Shown: positions 47,607 to 58,188, counted from the first letter of the stretch. The stretch: DNA of 64,000 bases from Rhodosalinus halophilus (GCF_003298775.1 NZ_QNTQ01000006.1:1-64000), one strand, 5' to 3'. A program made the numbers and translations. Notes: generated from the sequence alone by a model not told the origin.

Positions 47607-49241
47607 TCAGGCAAAGGCCCCGTGACAGAACCAGCCCGGCGACATCGCCGCGCCGTGGGCGTAGTAGAGCCACAGCCGGTCGCCCTCGGCGCAGGTGACG
47701 CGCCAGTAGTCGCGCTGCCCGGTGCGCCAGTCGGGATCGTCCAGCCACCATTCGGGGGCGAGGCGCTCCGGCCCCTCGGCCGCCGCCACGGTCAGGTCGC
47801 GGCCTCGCCAGCGGAACCGCGCGGGCGGGGCGGGATCGTCCGGCGCGCCCACCGGCTCTGGCCGCCACAAGAGCAGCGGGCGCGGCGCGGGCGGGCGCGG
47901 CCAGGCCTCGCAGTGCGGCTCCGACCAGGCGGCGGCAAGCACGGTGGCGGTCTTTTCGGGGATGTGGCTGTCGGCCGGGTGGCGGCGGGTGATCGCCTCG
48001 AGCCCGATGCGCGCACCGATCCGCCCGATCAGGTCGGCCACCGCCTCTTCCGCAGCGGGCGCACGCATCGCCCGCTGCGCGGCGTCCAGGTGCCCGGCCG
48101 GGCGGCGCGGCGTGACCGGCTCGGTCTGTACCGCCTCGAGCCGCAGCATGTCGATGCCGAAGCCCGCGTCGATGCCCCCGATCTTCAGCGCGAAGACCGG
48201 GCGGATGCGCTCGGGATCGGCCGAGGGACGGGCGAGACCCACCTCCACCACCTCGGTCGCATGGTCGCTGCGCAGCGCCTCCAGCCGAAGCCGGCGCGCC
48301 CCGCGTCCCGCTTCGCGCAGCCGCGCGCAGACCTGCGCCATCAGCCGGTCGAGACCGGCCATGATGTCGGTCTCGAGCCCGATGGGCTCGGGCAGCGAGA
48401 GCCGCGCGGCGAAGGTCCGGGGCGGCGGCGCGGGCGAGACGGGCTCGGGCGCCGCGCCCAGCGCCTGATCGAGCCGCGCCACCAGGCCGGGGCCGAAGCG
48501 CCGAGCCAGCGCCGCGCGCGGCTGGCCGGCCAGATCGCCGATGGCGCGCAGGCCGAGGCGGGCAAGCTGCTCGGCGACCTCGGGCTCGATCCGCAACGCC
48601 GCGACCGGCAGGGGGGCGAGCGCGGTGCGCGTCTGACCGGGCGGCGCGATGCGCCCGCCGTTCTTCAGCGTCGCGCCGGTTTCCCGCCGGCGTCTGGCGG
48701 CCTTCGAGCGGGTCGCGCGCGCCTCCTGCTCGATGGCGTCGCCCGAGCGGTTGGGCGCCGGACCATCGCCCGCGTAACGCGCAAGCGCCCAGGCCGCGCC
48801 CTGCGTGTCGGCGATGGCGCAGCGCATGGTCAGGCCGAAGCCCGCGCAGTCCTCTGCCAGCCGGTCGATCAGCGCCGCTTCCCCGCCGAAGAGATGCGCG
48901 CAGCCGGTGATGTCGGCCACCAGCCCCTCGGGCGGCGCCTCGGCCACCCAGGGGCTCACGCGCCCCGCCCAGCGCCTGAGCGCCGAGAGAAACCCCGCCT
49001 CTGCCGGCAGGCTCGCCCGGCGGGTGACCAGATCGGGGTAGACCGCCATCGCGTCGGCCAGTGGCTGGCCGCGCGTGACCCCTGCCGCCTCGGCCGCGGC
49101 GGAAAGCGCGGCCACCACCTGTCGTTGCCGCTCGTCCCGGACGACGGCGAAGGGCACATCGGGCTCCGCCTCGCCAAGCCGCAAAAGGCGCTCGGCGGCG
49201 AGCCGGGGAAACCAGATCGACAGGATGCGGCGGGCGGGCAT
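47607..49241 (-). CDS. imuB: ImuB, catalytically inactive Y-family polymerase-like mutasome protein
   Basis: 544 residues. It has a Y-family polymerase fold, but the first metal-binding segment reads IWFPRLAAERL where active enzymes have Asp; ADITGCAHLFGGE is the usual ImuB second block. The little-finger region and a long C-terminal domain with DYWRVTCAEGDRLWLYY match ImuB. ImuB bridges ImuA, the beta clamp and DnaE2 in SOS mutagenesis. A perfect LexA box lies 17 bases upstream of the start. The usual partner imuA is not upstream (a cytochrome gene on the other strand is there), and dnaE2 does not follow, so the cassette is split or incomplete. Confidence 0.92.
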   Translation of the reverse strand: MPARRILSIWFPRLAAERLLRLGEAEPDVPFAVVRDERQRQVVAALSAAAEAAGVTRGQPLADAMAVYPDLVTRRASLPAEAGFLSALRRWAGRVSPWVAEAPPEGLVADITGCAHLFGGEAALIDRLAEDCAGFGLTMRCAIADTQGAAWALARYAGDGPAPNRSGDAIEQEARATRSKAARRRRETGATLKNGGRIAPPGQTRTALAPLPVAALRIEPEVAEQLARLGLRAIGDLAGQPRAALARRFGPGLVARLDQALGAAPEPVSPAPPPRTFAARLSLPEPIGLETDIMAGLDRLMAQVCARLREAGRGARRLRLEALRSDHATEVVEVGLARPSADPERIRPVFALKIGGIDAGFGIDMLRLEAVQTEPVTPRRPAGHLDAAQRAMRAPAAEEAVADLIGRIGARIGLEAITRRHPADSHIPEKTATVLAAAWSEPHCEAWPRPPAPRPLLLWRPEPVGAPDDPAPPARFRWRGRDLTVAAAEGPERLAPEWWLDDPDWRTGQRDYWRVTCAEGDRLWLYYAHGAAMSPGWFCHGAFA

Positions 49242-49257
49242 CGGAGGACGGCAGGAT

Positions 49258-49272
49258 GTTCGCTAAATGTTC
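49258..49272 (-). promoter_or_regulatory. LexA box GTTC-N7-GTTC upstream of imuB
   Basis: GTTC (49258-49261), GCTAAAT, GTTC (49269-49272) is an exact match to the alphaproteobacterial SOS box, read here on the plus strand. It lies just upstream of the minus-strand imuB start, placing ImuB directly under LexA control. Confidence 0.88.
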
Positions 49273-49375
49273 TTTGCGAGACTAGAGCCACAGGCGCGCG
49301 GAGTCGAGTCATCGCCTTGCCTCGGCCCCACGGCCGCGTAGGTTTGCCGCCAAGAACGCGAACAGGAGACAGCCC

Positions 49376-51347
<1,972 letters not shown>

Positions 51348-51351
51348 GCCG

Positions 51352-52257
51352 ATGGGTGGGCCGGTCCGCGATACTGCGGCGATGATCGCGGGCATGGCGC
51401 CCGTCCTGCGGCGCGGGCGCTTCGTCTTCGCCGAGACGGAGGACGCGGCGCTGCTTGCCCGCGCCTTCGCGGTGGTGCGCGAGGAGGAGGGCACCACCGC
51501 GATCCTGCCCGAGGAGGTGGCGGCGGCCGCGGGCCTCGACACCGGGCTGTCCATGGCCTGCATCACGCTGACGGTCCATTCCGCGCTCGACGGCGTGGGG
51601 CTGACGGCGGCGGTCTCGCAGGCTCTCGCCGCGGCCGGCATCCCCTGCAACGTGGTGGCGGGCGTGCAGCACGACCACCTTTTCGTCCCGGCCGAGCGGG
51701 CCGAGGCGGCGCTGGCCCGCCTGCGCGGGCTGTCGGCGCCCGAGGCGCCGCCGCTGCCCGATCCCGTCCCGGAAGTCACGATCCGACCCGCCACGCCCGC
51801 GGACGACGACGCGATCTGGGCCATCCTCAAGCCCGCGATAGAGGCAGGCGACAGTTTCACCGCCGATCCGCGCGGCGGGCGCGCGGGCGCCTTCGCCTAC
51901 TGGCGGCCGCCGGGCGCTTCGAACTTCGTGGCCGAGGTCGGGGGGCAGACTCTCGGCACCTCCTACCTGAAGCCCAATCACGCCGGCGGCGGCGCGCATG
52001 TGGCGAACGCCGGCTACTGCACGGCGCCGGAGGCACGCGGGCAGGGCGTCGCCCGCGCCCTTCTGGCCCATTCGCTGCACGAGGCGCGCGCCCGCGGCTT
52101 TACCGCGATGCAGTTCAACTTCGTGGTCGAGACCAACACGCGCGCCATCGACACCTGGGCGCGGGCGGGCTTCGCGGTCGTGGGCCGCCTGCCGGGAGCC
52201 TTCCGTCACCCCACGGAAGGGCGCGTGGACGCGCTGGTGATGCACCGCGCGCTGTGA
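51352..52257 (+). CDS. ACT-domain (DUF2241-like) and GNAT acetyltransferase fusion
   Basis: 301 residues. Residues 1-135 match the small ACT-like regulatory family (GRFVFAETEDAALLARAFAVVREEEGTT and GIPCNVVAGVQHDHLFVPAERAEAALARL). Residues 140-301 are a GNAT N-acetyltransferase with the acetyl-CoA motif CTAPEARGQGVARALLAHSLHEARARG near residue 225. The two parts usually occur as separate proteins, so ligand control of acetyl transfer is plausible. The substrate is unknown. It starts four bases after the formaldehyde dehydrogenase gene and is probably cotranscribed with it. Confidence 0.82.
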   Translation: MGGPVRDTAAMIAGMAPVLRRGRFVFAETEDAALLARAFAVVREEEGTTAILPEEVAAAAGLDTGLSMACITLTVHSALDGVGLTAAVSQALAAAGIPCNVVAGVQHDHLFVPAERAEAALARLRGLSAPEAPPLPDPVPEVTIRPATPADDDAIWAILKPAIEAGDSFTADPRGGRAGAFAYWRPPGASNFVAEVGGQTLGTSYLKPNHAGGGAHVANAGYCTAPEARGQGVARALLAHSLHEARARGFTAMQFNFVVETNTRAIDTWARAGFAVVGRLPGAFRHPTEGRVDALVMHRAL

Positions 52258-52316
52258 CCGCGCATTGTGCCGGCGCCGGGGATGCGCGATTGTGGCCCCG
52301 ACCATTCGGAGGGTGC

Positions 52317-53039
52317 ATGGCCAACGACGACCGCAACAAGCTCCTCGCCGTCCTTATCGACGCGGACAACGTGCCGGCGAAATACGCCCGCGCGATCCTG
52401 AAGGAGATCACGAAATACGGTGAGCCGGGCCTGCGCCGGGTCTACGGCGACTGGTCGAACCAGCGGCTGTCGGGCTGGACCCGGACGGCGCAGGAACTGG
52501 GTCTGGTCCAGCACCAGCAGACGGCGAACACCAAGGGAAAGAACGCCTCGGACATCGGCCTCGTGATCGACGCGATGGACATCCTGCACGCGGGCCACTT
52601 CGACGGCTTCGTGCTCGTCTCCTCGGACAGCGATTTCACGCGGCTGGCCTCCCGCATCCGCGAGCAGGGGCTGACCGTGATCGTGATCGGCGAGGCCAAG
52701 GCGCCCGACGCGCTCAAGAACGCCTGCAACCGTTTCGTCGCGATCGAGAACGTCTACGAGGACGACTCGAAACCCGCGCAGGACAAGGCGGCCGAGAAGC
52801 TGACCGGCAATTCGATCACCGAGGCCCGCAATCTCTTCTTCGACGCAATGGAGAAGCTCGACGCCGAGGACGAGTGGTTCCCACTTGGCCGGATCGGACA
52901 GCAGATCCAGGCCGACCATCCGGATTTCGACACGCGCACCTACGGCAAGCGCAAGCTGTCTGACCTCGTGTCCGAGCTCAAGGTGTTCGAGACCAAGCGC
53001 GGGCCGAACAACCAGCTTCTGGTGCGGCGGGTGGACTGA
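52317..53039 (+). CDS. NYN-domain (LabA/PIN-like) protein with C-terminal OST-HTH/LOTUS domain
   Basis: 240 residues, ATG after GGAGGG. The NYN nuclease-like domain (about 8-145) has the acidic residues of its fold in VLIDADNVP, SDIGLVIDAMDIL and VLVSSDSDFTRLASRI. A linker precedes an OST-HTH/LOTUS-like domain (about 165-240) with DEWFPLGRIGQQIQADHPDFDTRTYGKRKLSDLV. NYN proteins are predicted RNases, and LOTUS domains bind RNA, so RNA processing or decay is the likely role. No specific substrate is known from this sequence. Confidence 0.88.
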   Translation: MANDDRNKLLAVLIDADNVPAKYARAILKEITKYGEPGLRRVYGDWSNQRLSGWTRTAQELGLVQHQQTANTKGKNASDIGLVIDAMDILHAGHFDGFVLVSSDSDFTRLASRIREQGLTVIVIGEAKAPDALKNACNRFVAIENVYEDDSKPAQDKAAEKLTGNSITEARNLFFDAMEKLDAEDEWFPLGRIGQQIQADHPDFDTRTYGKRKLSDLVSELKVFETKRGPNNQLLVRRVD

Positions 53040-53040
53040 C

Positions 53041-53066
53041 GAAGATTATTCGTACGAAGAATCTTC
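53041..53066. repeat. CGTACG-type 26-base palindrome between convergent genes (copy 1)
   Basis: The arms GAAGATTATTCGT and ACGAAGAATCTTC pair except for one position. It lies between the stop of the NYN gene and the end of the TetR gene, and covers the last TetR codons. It is the same design as the copies at 61401-61424 and 61445-61470. A bidirectional terminator is the likely role. Confidence 0.75.
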
Positions 53067-53705
53067 TGGTCTATCGCCGCGCCCGTAGCGCGCCATGAAT
53101 GTCTCGACCGCGCCTTCGATGACGCGCGCGACCTCCGCCTCGGGAAATCGGCGGTCGATGCCGAAGACGAGCCTGGGCCAGAGATCCGCCTTGCAGAGTT
53201 CGGCGAACTGGTCGGCGGCGAGGTCGTAATCCTCGATCGCGAGCTCTCCGCGCGCGGCAGCGCCGCGCAGGTATTCCGTCATCCGCTCACGCACCAGCGC
53301 CGGCCCGCTCTGGTAGAACTCGCGACCCAGCTCGGGGAAGCGGTCGGCCTCCGCCACGCAGATACGGAAGACGCGCTGTCCGAAGTCCGACAGGATGAAG
53401 TCCAGCATCCGCTGGGCGGCGAGGCGCAGCACGGTGCGCGGCGGCGCGGACAGGTCGATGAGCTGCAGCGACTCTTCGGCCTGTCGCGCGCATTCGGTCC
53501 GCGCGACCTCCATGAAGAGCAGCCGCTTGTCCGCGAAGTAGCTGTAGAGCGTGGCCTTGCTGACGCCCGCCTCCCGCGCGATCGCGTCCACGCTCGCGCC
53601 CTCGTAGCCGTCGGCCATGAAGACCCGGCGCGCGCCCTCGAGCACCTGATCGTACTTGCGGCCCTTCTGCGCGGGGCCGCGCGCCGTCCGGGCGGGTGCG
53701 TTCAT
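53046..53705 (-). CDS. TetR-family transcriptional regulator
   Basis: 219 residues from the ATG at 53705 (AGGAGG at seven bases). The N-terminal HTH (about 20-65) contains GYEGASVDAIAREAGVSKATLYSYFADKRLLF, and the C-terminal ligand domain resembles AefR/AcrR-type regulators. Upstream lies the imperfect dyad ACCGAAC-C-GTTCAGT, a likely site for self-repression. Its target beyond itself is unclear; the divergent iron exporter MbfA has its own Irr box. The end of the gene is formed by the palindromic repeat. Confidence 0.87.
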   Translation of the reverse strand: MNAPARTARGPAQKGRKYDQVLEGARRVFMADGYEGASVDAIAREAGVSKATLYSYFADKRLLFMEVARTECARQAEESLQLIDLSAPPRTVLRLAAQRMLDFILSDFGQRVFRICVAEADRFPELGREFYQSGPALVRERMTEYLRGAAARGELAIEDYDLAADQFAELCKADLWPRLVFGIDRRFPEAEVARVIEGAVETFMARYGRGDRPEDSSYE

Positions 53706-53733
53706 CACGGATCCTCCTCGCTCAAGACGATAA

Positions 53734-53748
53734 ACCGAACCGTTCAGT
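53734..53748 (-). promoter_or_regulatory. TetR operator candidate ACCGAAC-C-GTTCAGT
   Basis: A 15-base dyad with one mismatch lies 29 bases upstream of the TetR start and resembles AcrR-type half sites (GAAC/GTTC core). It would mediate autoregulation. Confidence 0.5.
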
Positions 53749-53795
53749 ATCGGCAACACGGACTTGGCCCTTGCCGTTCCCGGTTGTTCTATTAG

Positions 53796-53812
53796 TTTAG
53801 AACCATTCTAAT
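53796..53812 (+). promoter_or_regulatory. Iron control element (Irr box) upstream of mbfA
   Basis: TTTAGAA-CCA-TTCTAAT matches the ICE pattern TTTAGAA-N3-TTCTAAA with only the last base off, 19 bases before the mbfA start codon. In alphaproteobacteria Irr represses iron export and storage genes at such sites when iron is scarce. Confidence 0.82.
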
Positions 53813-53830
53813 TCATGAATGGAGTCGCGC

Positions 53831-54805
53831 ATGCGGTTCTTCAGCCAGCGCCGGCGTTTCAGCGATCTCTCCGAGCAGGAGGTGCTCGCGCTCGCCATCT
53901 CGTCCGAAGAGGACGACGCCCGGATCTATCGCAGCTATGCCGAGCGCCTGCGCGCGGACTACCCCGACACAGCCCACGTCTTCGAGGGCATGGCCGAGGA
54001 GGAGGACCGCCACCGCCAGCGTCTGATCGCGCTCCATGAAAAGCGGTTCGGCAAGACGATCCCCTTGCTGCGGCGCGAGCATGTCGCCGGCTACTATGCC
54101 CGCCGGCCCGTCTGGCTGGTCGAGAACCTCGGCATCGAGCGGATCCGCGCGGAAGCCGAGATGATGGAGCGGGACGCCGAGCATTTCTACCACATCGCGG
54201 CGCAGCGCAGCACGGACGCCGAGACGCGCAAGCTGCTGGGCGATCTGGCCGCAGCCGAGGCCGCGCATCAGCAGACCGCGGACCGGCTCGCCGAAGAGCA
54301 TCTGGCCGAGGATGCGAAGACCGCCGAGGATCGCACGGCGCGGCGGCAGTTCGTCCTGATCTGGGTCCAGCCGGGGCTCGCCGGTCTGATGGACGGCTCG
54401 GTCTCCACGCTCGCGCCGATCTTCGCCACCGCCTTCGCCACGCAGGATACCTGGACGACCTTTCTCGTCGGGCTCGCGGCCTCGGTGGGCGCGGGCATCT
54501 CGATGGGTTTCACGGAAGCCGCTTCGGACGACGGCGAACTCTCCGGGCGGGGCTCCCCGGTCAAGCGCGGGGTCGCCTCGGGCGTGATGACGACCCTGGG
54601 CGGCCTGGGGCATGCGCTGCCCTATCTGATCCCCGATTTCTGGACCGCGACCACCATCGCGGTGCTCGTCGTCTTCGTCGAACTCTGGGCCATCGCATGG
54701 ATCCAGAACCGCTACATGGACACGCCCTTCTTCCGTGCGACCTTTCAGGTGGTGCTGGGCGGCGCGCTGGTCTTTGCGGCGGGCGTGCTGATCGGCAGCG
54801 GCTAG
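53831..54805 (+). CDS. mbfA: MbfA, membrane-bound ferritin-like iron exporter
   Basis: 324 residues from the ATG at 53831 (GGAG at six bases); an ATG at 53819 lacks a ribosome site. The N-terminal rubrerythrin/ferritin-like domain (about 10-155) has iron ligands in ISSEEDDARIY, MAEEEDRHR, MMERDAEHFYH and AAAEAAHQQ. The C-terminal VIT1/CCC1-type transporter domain (about 170-324) has about five membrane segments (LAGLMDGSVSTLAPIFATAF and following). Known homologues export ferrous iron and protect against iron and peroxide stress under Irr control, and the ICE upstream fits this exactly. Its stop overlaps the thiQ end. Confidence 0.93.
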   Translation: MRFFSQRRRFSDLSEQEVLALAISSEEDDARIYRSYAERLRADYPDTAHVFEGMAEEEDRHRQRLIALHEKRFGKTIPLLRREHVAGYYARRPVWLVENLGIERIRAEAEMMERDAEHFYHIAAQRSTDAETRKLLGDLAAAEAAHQQTADRLAEEHLAEDAKTAEDRTARRQFVLIWVQPGLAGLMDGSVSTLAPIFATAFATQDTWTTFLVGLAASVGAGISMGFTEAASDDGELSGRGSPVKRGVASGVMTTLGGLGHALPYLIPDFWTATTIAVLVVFVELWAIAWIQNRYMDTPFFRATFQVVLGGALVFAAGVLIGSG

Positions 54806-55494
54806 CCTAGATAGGCGCGCAGCGCGGGCGGCGGGTTGGCGAAGAGCGCCTCTGTCGGCGCGGGCGCGGCGGCGCGGCCCTCGGCCACCAGCACCACCGC
54901 GTCGGCCACGCGCCGCGCGTCCTCCGGCGCGTGGGTGACCATGAGCACGGTCGCGCCTTCCGCCCGCGCCAGCTCCGCCACAAGGTCGAGCATCTCGCCA
55001 CGCTGCGCCGGGCCGAGGGCCGAAAAGGGCTCGTCCAGCAGCAGCAGCGGCTTGCGCTGGAGAAGGGCGCGGGCGAGCGCCACGCGCCCCTGCTGGCCGC
55101 CGGAGAGCTGCGCGGGCCTGCGCGCGCCGAAACCGGAGAGGCCGACGCGATCGAGCGCGGCCTCGACCCTTTCCCGTTGTTCGGGCGTCAGCCGCCGCTT
55201 CGGCGTGAGCGCCAGCGCGACGTTCTCCGCCGCGGTCAGGTGGGGGAAGAGGTTGTTGTCCTGGAAAAGCATCGCCACCGGGCGCGCGCCCGGCGCGAGC
55301 GGCGTGAGGTCGCGGCCCTGCCAGAGCACGCGCCCGGCCTCGGGCGCGAGAAAGCCTGCCACCACGTCGAGCAGCGTGGACTTCCCCCCGCCGGACGGGC
55401 CGAGCACCGCCGCGATGCGGCCGGGCGCGAGCGTCCAGTCGGCCGTCAGACGGAAGTCGCCGTGCCCGGCGGACAAGGCTTCAAGTTCGAGCAA
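54802..55494 (-). CDS. thiQ: ThiQ, thiamine ABC transporter ATP-binding protein
   Basis: 230 residues starting at a TTG with GGAGG five bases before it, overlapping the thiP end by 14 bases. Walker A GPSGGGKST near residue 33, Q-loop LFQDNNLFPHL, signature LSGGQQGRVALARAL, Walker B LLLLDEPFSALG, and the switch His in VTHAPEDA. It powers uptake of thiamine, thiamine phosphate and thiamine diphosphate by ThiBPQ. It is the last gene of the operon and is convergent with mbfA. Confidence 0.92.
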   Translation of the reverse strand: MLELEALSAGHGDFRLTADWTLAPGRIAAVLGPSGGGKSTLLDVVAGFLAPEAGRVLWQGRDLTPLAPGARPVAMLFQDNNLFPHLTAAENVALALTPKRRLTPEQRERVEAALDRVGLSGFGARRPAQLSGGQQGRVALARALLQRKPLLLLDEPFSALGPAQRGEMLDLVAELARAEGATVLMVTHAPEDARRVADAVVLVAEGRAAAPAPTEALFANPPPALRAYLG

Positions 55495-57088
55495 CGCGGC
55501 CTCCGCGGTCGAAGGCCCAGAAGAGCGCGAGACTCATCGCCAGCAGTAGAAGCGCCGCGCCCGCCGCGGCCTCCATCCGGTAGGCACCCATCAGACGATA
55601 CATCTGCAGCGGGAGCGTCGCCCGCTCCGGATCAGCGAAAAGCGCGATCACGCCCAGATCACCCGCCGAGAGCGCCGCCGTCAGGCCGGCCGCGAAGCCC
55701 AGCGGCCGGCGCAGCCGCGGGAGCGCCACACGCGTCCAGAACCATCGCCCGGTGAGGCCGAGCGACAGGCAGAGCCGGCCGTAGTCGCTGCGCACCGCCT
55801 CCAGCTCGGGGCGGATCACCCGGAGAGCGAAGGGCAGGGCCATCAAGGCGTTGACCGCGGCCGTCACCGGCAGCGCGACGTCGCCGGGCGAGGCCACCGG
55901 CCGCAGGATCAGGAAAAGCCCGGTCCCCAGCACGAGCGGCGACACGGCGATCGCCGAGACCGCGAGCACCTCGCCGCCGCGCGAGGCCAGCGGCAGCGCG
56001 AGCGCGACCGTCAGCACGGTGGATCCGAGAGCCACCGCCAGCGAATAGCCGGCCGCGCGCCAGACCTGCGCGGGCATCTCGAAGAGCCCCGGCACCCCGC
56101 GCGCGACGATCATGGCCAGAGGCACCAGCAGGAAGGCGGCGACCAGGGTCAGCCAGGCCGCGTCCTGCGCGCGCAGCGCCGCGCGCGCGGCGTCCCAGCG
56201 CGGCGTCACGCGGTCGAGCCCCGCGCCCATCGCGGGCGGCAGAGCCAGCCGTGCGGCGAGTGCCGCGGCGCCCGCCGCCAGAAGAAGCTGGACCACCGAC
56301 AACAGCGCCGCGCGGCCCAGGTCGAACTCGAAGCGGAAGGCCTGGTAGATGGCGAGCTCCACCGTCGTGGCGCGGGGGCCCCCGCCCAGCGTCAGCGCGA
56401 CCGCGAAGCTGGAAAGGCAGATGACGAAGATCACCACCAGCGCGCCCGGCGCCGCCCGAAGCAGCATCGGCACTTCCAGCAGGCGAAAGACCGCGCCGGG
56501 CGGCAGCCCGAGCGTCGCGGCGAGGCGGAAGCGCTCGGCCGGGATGGCGAGCCACCCTTGCAGGATCAGCCGCGTCGCGAGCGGCAGGTTGAAGAAGACA
56601 TGCGCCAGAACGACGCCGTGCAGACCGTAGATCGAGAGCGGCTCGAAGCCCAGGAGCACAAGCGCACGGCTTGCGATCCCGTTCTGGCCGAAGACCGCCA
56701 GCAGGCCGAAGACCGCCACGACGACCGGCAGGATGAAGGGCGCGCCGAGCAGCGTGACGAGAAGGGACCGCCCGGGAAACTGGCGCCGCGCGAGTGCGCG
56801 GGCGGCCGGAACGGCGAGCGCCACGGAGAGGAGCGCCGAAAGCGACGCCTGCGTCAGGGAAAACCGCACCGCGGCCCAGTCCGCGGGGCCGAGGGCGCTG
56901 GCGCCCCCGGCGCGCCAGAACACGGCCGCCAGGGGCAGCAGCACGGCGAGGGCGACGAGCGCCCCCGCCAGCCGGGAGAGAAGCGCGGGCATCCCCAACC
57001 GCGCCGCTCTCCCGGGGCTCACCGCGTCGGCGCGCGCGGGGCGAGTGGCCTGCCCCTGCGCCGCGCCGTCAGCGGGAGAGACCGACAC
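55481..57088 (-). CDS. thiP: ThiP, thiamine ABC transporter permease
   Basis: 535 residues from the GTG at 57088 (GAGG at six bases), overlapping thiB by 20 bases; an ATG at 56992 would remove a non-homologous 32-residue N-terminus. It is a fused two-domain permease with about 12 membrane segments and two EAA loops, one near residue 190 (QGWLAIPAERFRLAATLGLPPGAVFRLLEVP) and a second near residue 440 (PELEAVRSDYGRLCLSLGLTGRWFWTRVALP). The duplication is typical of ThiP and of ferric permeases; the TPP riboswitch settles the substrate. Confidence 0.92.
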   Translation of the reverse strand: MSVSPADGAAQGQATRPARADAVSPGRAARLGMPALLSRLAGALVALAVLLPLAAVFWRAGGASALGPADWAAVRFSLTQASLSALLSVALAVPAARALARRQFPGRSLLVTLLGAPFILPVVVAVFGLLAVFGQNGIASRALVLLGFEPLSIYGLHGVVLAHVFFNLPLATRLILQGWLAIPAERFRLAATLGLPPGAVFRLLEVPMLLRAAPGALVVIFVICLSSFAVALTLGGGPRATTVELAIYQAFRFEFDLGRAALLSVVQLLLAAGAAALAARLALPPAMGAGLDRVTPRWDAARAALRAQDAAWLTLVAAFLLVPLAMIVARGVPGLFEMPAQVWRAAGYSLAVALGSTVLTVALALPLASRGGEVLAVSAIAVSPLVLGTGLFLILRPVASPGDVALPVTAAVNALMALPFALRVIRPELEAVRSDYGRLCLSLGLTGRWFWTRVALPRLRRPLGFAAGLTAALSAGDLGVIALFADPERATLPLQMYRLMGAYRMEAAAGAALLLLAMSLALFWAFDRGGRVART

Positions 57089-58049
57089 GCCATTCCTCGA
57101 GCGCGGCGTCGCGGATCTCCGCGGCCTCGGCGGGCGTGAAGAGCAACGCCTCGTCCGGCGTGATCAGCGTCTCGAACCCTTCCGGCAGGCCCTCGGGGGG
57201 CGTGACGGCCGGATACATCCAGTTGGTCGTCGGGATCACCGACTGGAACGCCGGCCCCGTCATGAACTCGAGGAACTGCCGCGCGAGCTCGGGCTCCTCG
57301 GTGCCCTCCAGCATCCCCGCGACCTCGACCTGCATGTAGTGGCCTTCCTCGAAGGGGGCCGCGGCCTTCGTCGGGTCGTCCTCGGCGATCAGGTGATAGG
57401 CCGGCGAGGTCGTGTAGCTCAGAACCATGTCCGCCTCGCCCTCGAGGAAGAGGCCGTAGGCCTCGGACCAGCCGGGCGTGACGGTCACGACGTTGTCGGC
57501 CAGCCCGTCCCAGATCGCCTGCGCCTCGTCGCCGTAGGCCGCCTTGACCCACATCACCAGTCCGAGGCCGGGCGTCGAGGAGCGCGGATCCTGAATGAGG
57601 ATGCTGGCGTCGCTCTCGGCCAGTTCGGTGAAGGATCCGGGGGCGTCGAAGTCCGCGTCGTGAACGAAGGCGAAATAGCCCCAGTCGAAAGGCAGGAAGT
57701 GTGGATCCTCCCAGGCGACCGGCAGGTCGAGCTCGGGCGACAGGCCGTGCCCGGCGAAGAGCCCCGTTTCGCGCGCGGCATGGGTGAGGTTCGTGTCGAG
57801 CCCGAGCACGATGTCCGCCTCGGTGCTCTCGCCCTCGAGTCGTATCCGCGAAAGCAGCGCGGCGCCGTCGCCCGCGGCGACGAAGGTCAGGTCGCAGCCG
57901 CAGACCTCCTCGAAGGCGCTCTCGATCTGCGGGCCGGGCCCCCAGTCGGAGACGAAGCTGTCGTAGGTGTAGACGGTGAGTTCCGGCGTCTGCGCCTGGG
58001 CGGCGGCGGCGCCGGTGACGAGTCCCGCAGCAATCAGAAGGGATCGCAT
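57069..58049 (-). CDS. thiB: ThiB, thiamine-binding periplasmic protein
   Basis: 326 residues. The signal peptide (LLIAAGLVTGAAAAQAQ) is followed by a type 2 periplasmic binding fold starting TPELTVYTYDSFVSDWGPGP, which is characteristic of ThiB/TbpA. FDWGYFAFVHD and VTPGWSEAYGLFLEGEADMVLSYTTSPAYH are further family blocks, the latter lining the thiamine pocket. It captures thiamine compounds for ThiPQ. The gene is first in the operon and lies directly below the TPP riboswitch. Confidence 0.95.
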   Translation of the reverse strand: MRSLLIAAGLVTGAAAAQAQTPELTVYTYDSFVSDWGPGPQIESAFEEVCGCDLTFVAAGDGAALLSRIRLEGESTEADIVLGLDTNLTHAARETGLFAGHGLSPELDLPVAWEDPHFLPFDWGYFAFVHDADFDAPGSFTELAESDASILIQDPRSSTPGLGLVMWVKAAYGDEAQAIWDGLADNVVTVTPGWSEAYGLFLEGEADMVLSYTTSPAYHLIAEDDPTKAAAPFEEGHYMQVEVAGMLEGTEEPELARQFLEFMTGPAFQSVIPTTNWMYPAVTPPEGLPEGFETLITPDEALLFTPAEAAEIRDAALEEWRVGLSR

Positions 58050-58109
58050 GGTCTTGCTCCTTTCGTCGCGACGGGCGGAGCAAGTCGGGGGATGTCTTCG
58101 GATCCCCTT

Positions 58110-58188
58110 ACCTTCCCTCCGCCGGTCCTAACCGGGTCAGGTTCAACGGGTTCGCTTGCGCATCTCAGCCCCAAAGGGCACCCCGAGG
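58110..58188 (-). ncRNA. TPP (THI-element) riboswitch controlling thiBPQ
   Basis: Read on the minus strand, the consensus THI-box blocks are present in order: CGGGGTGCCC, GGGCTGAGA, then GAACCCG, TTGAACCTGA, CCCGGTTAG and GGCGGAGGGAAG. CTGAGA recognises the pyrimidine and ACCTGA lies in the pyrophosphate-sensing arm. It lies 60 bases upstream of the thiB start, so binding of thiamine diphosphate should shut off uptake by hiding the ribosome site or by termination. Confidence 0.96.

Noticed and set aside
54802-58049. ABC transporter as a ferric iron importer
   Set aside because: The fused permease would allow it, but the TPP riboswitch and the ThiB-type binding protein settle thiamine.
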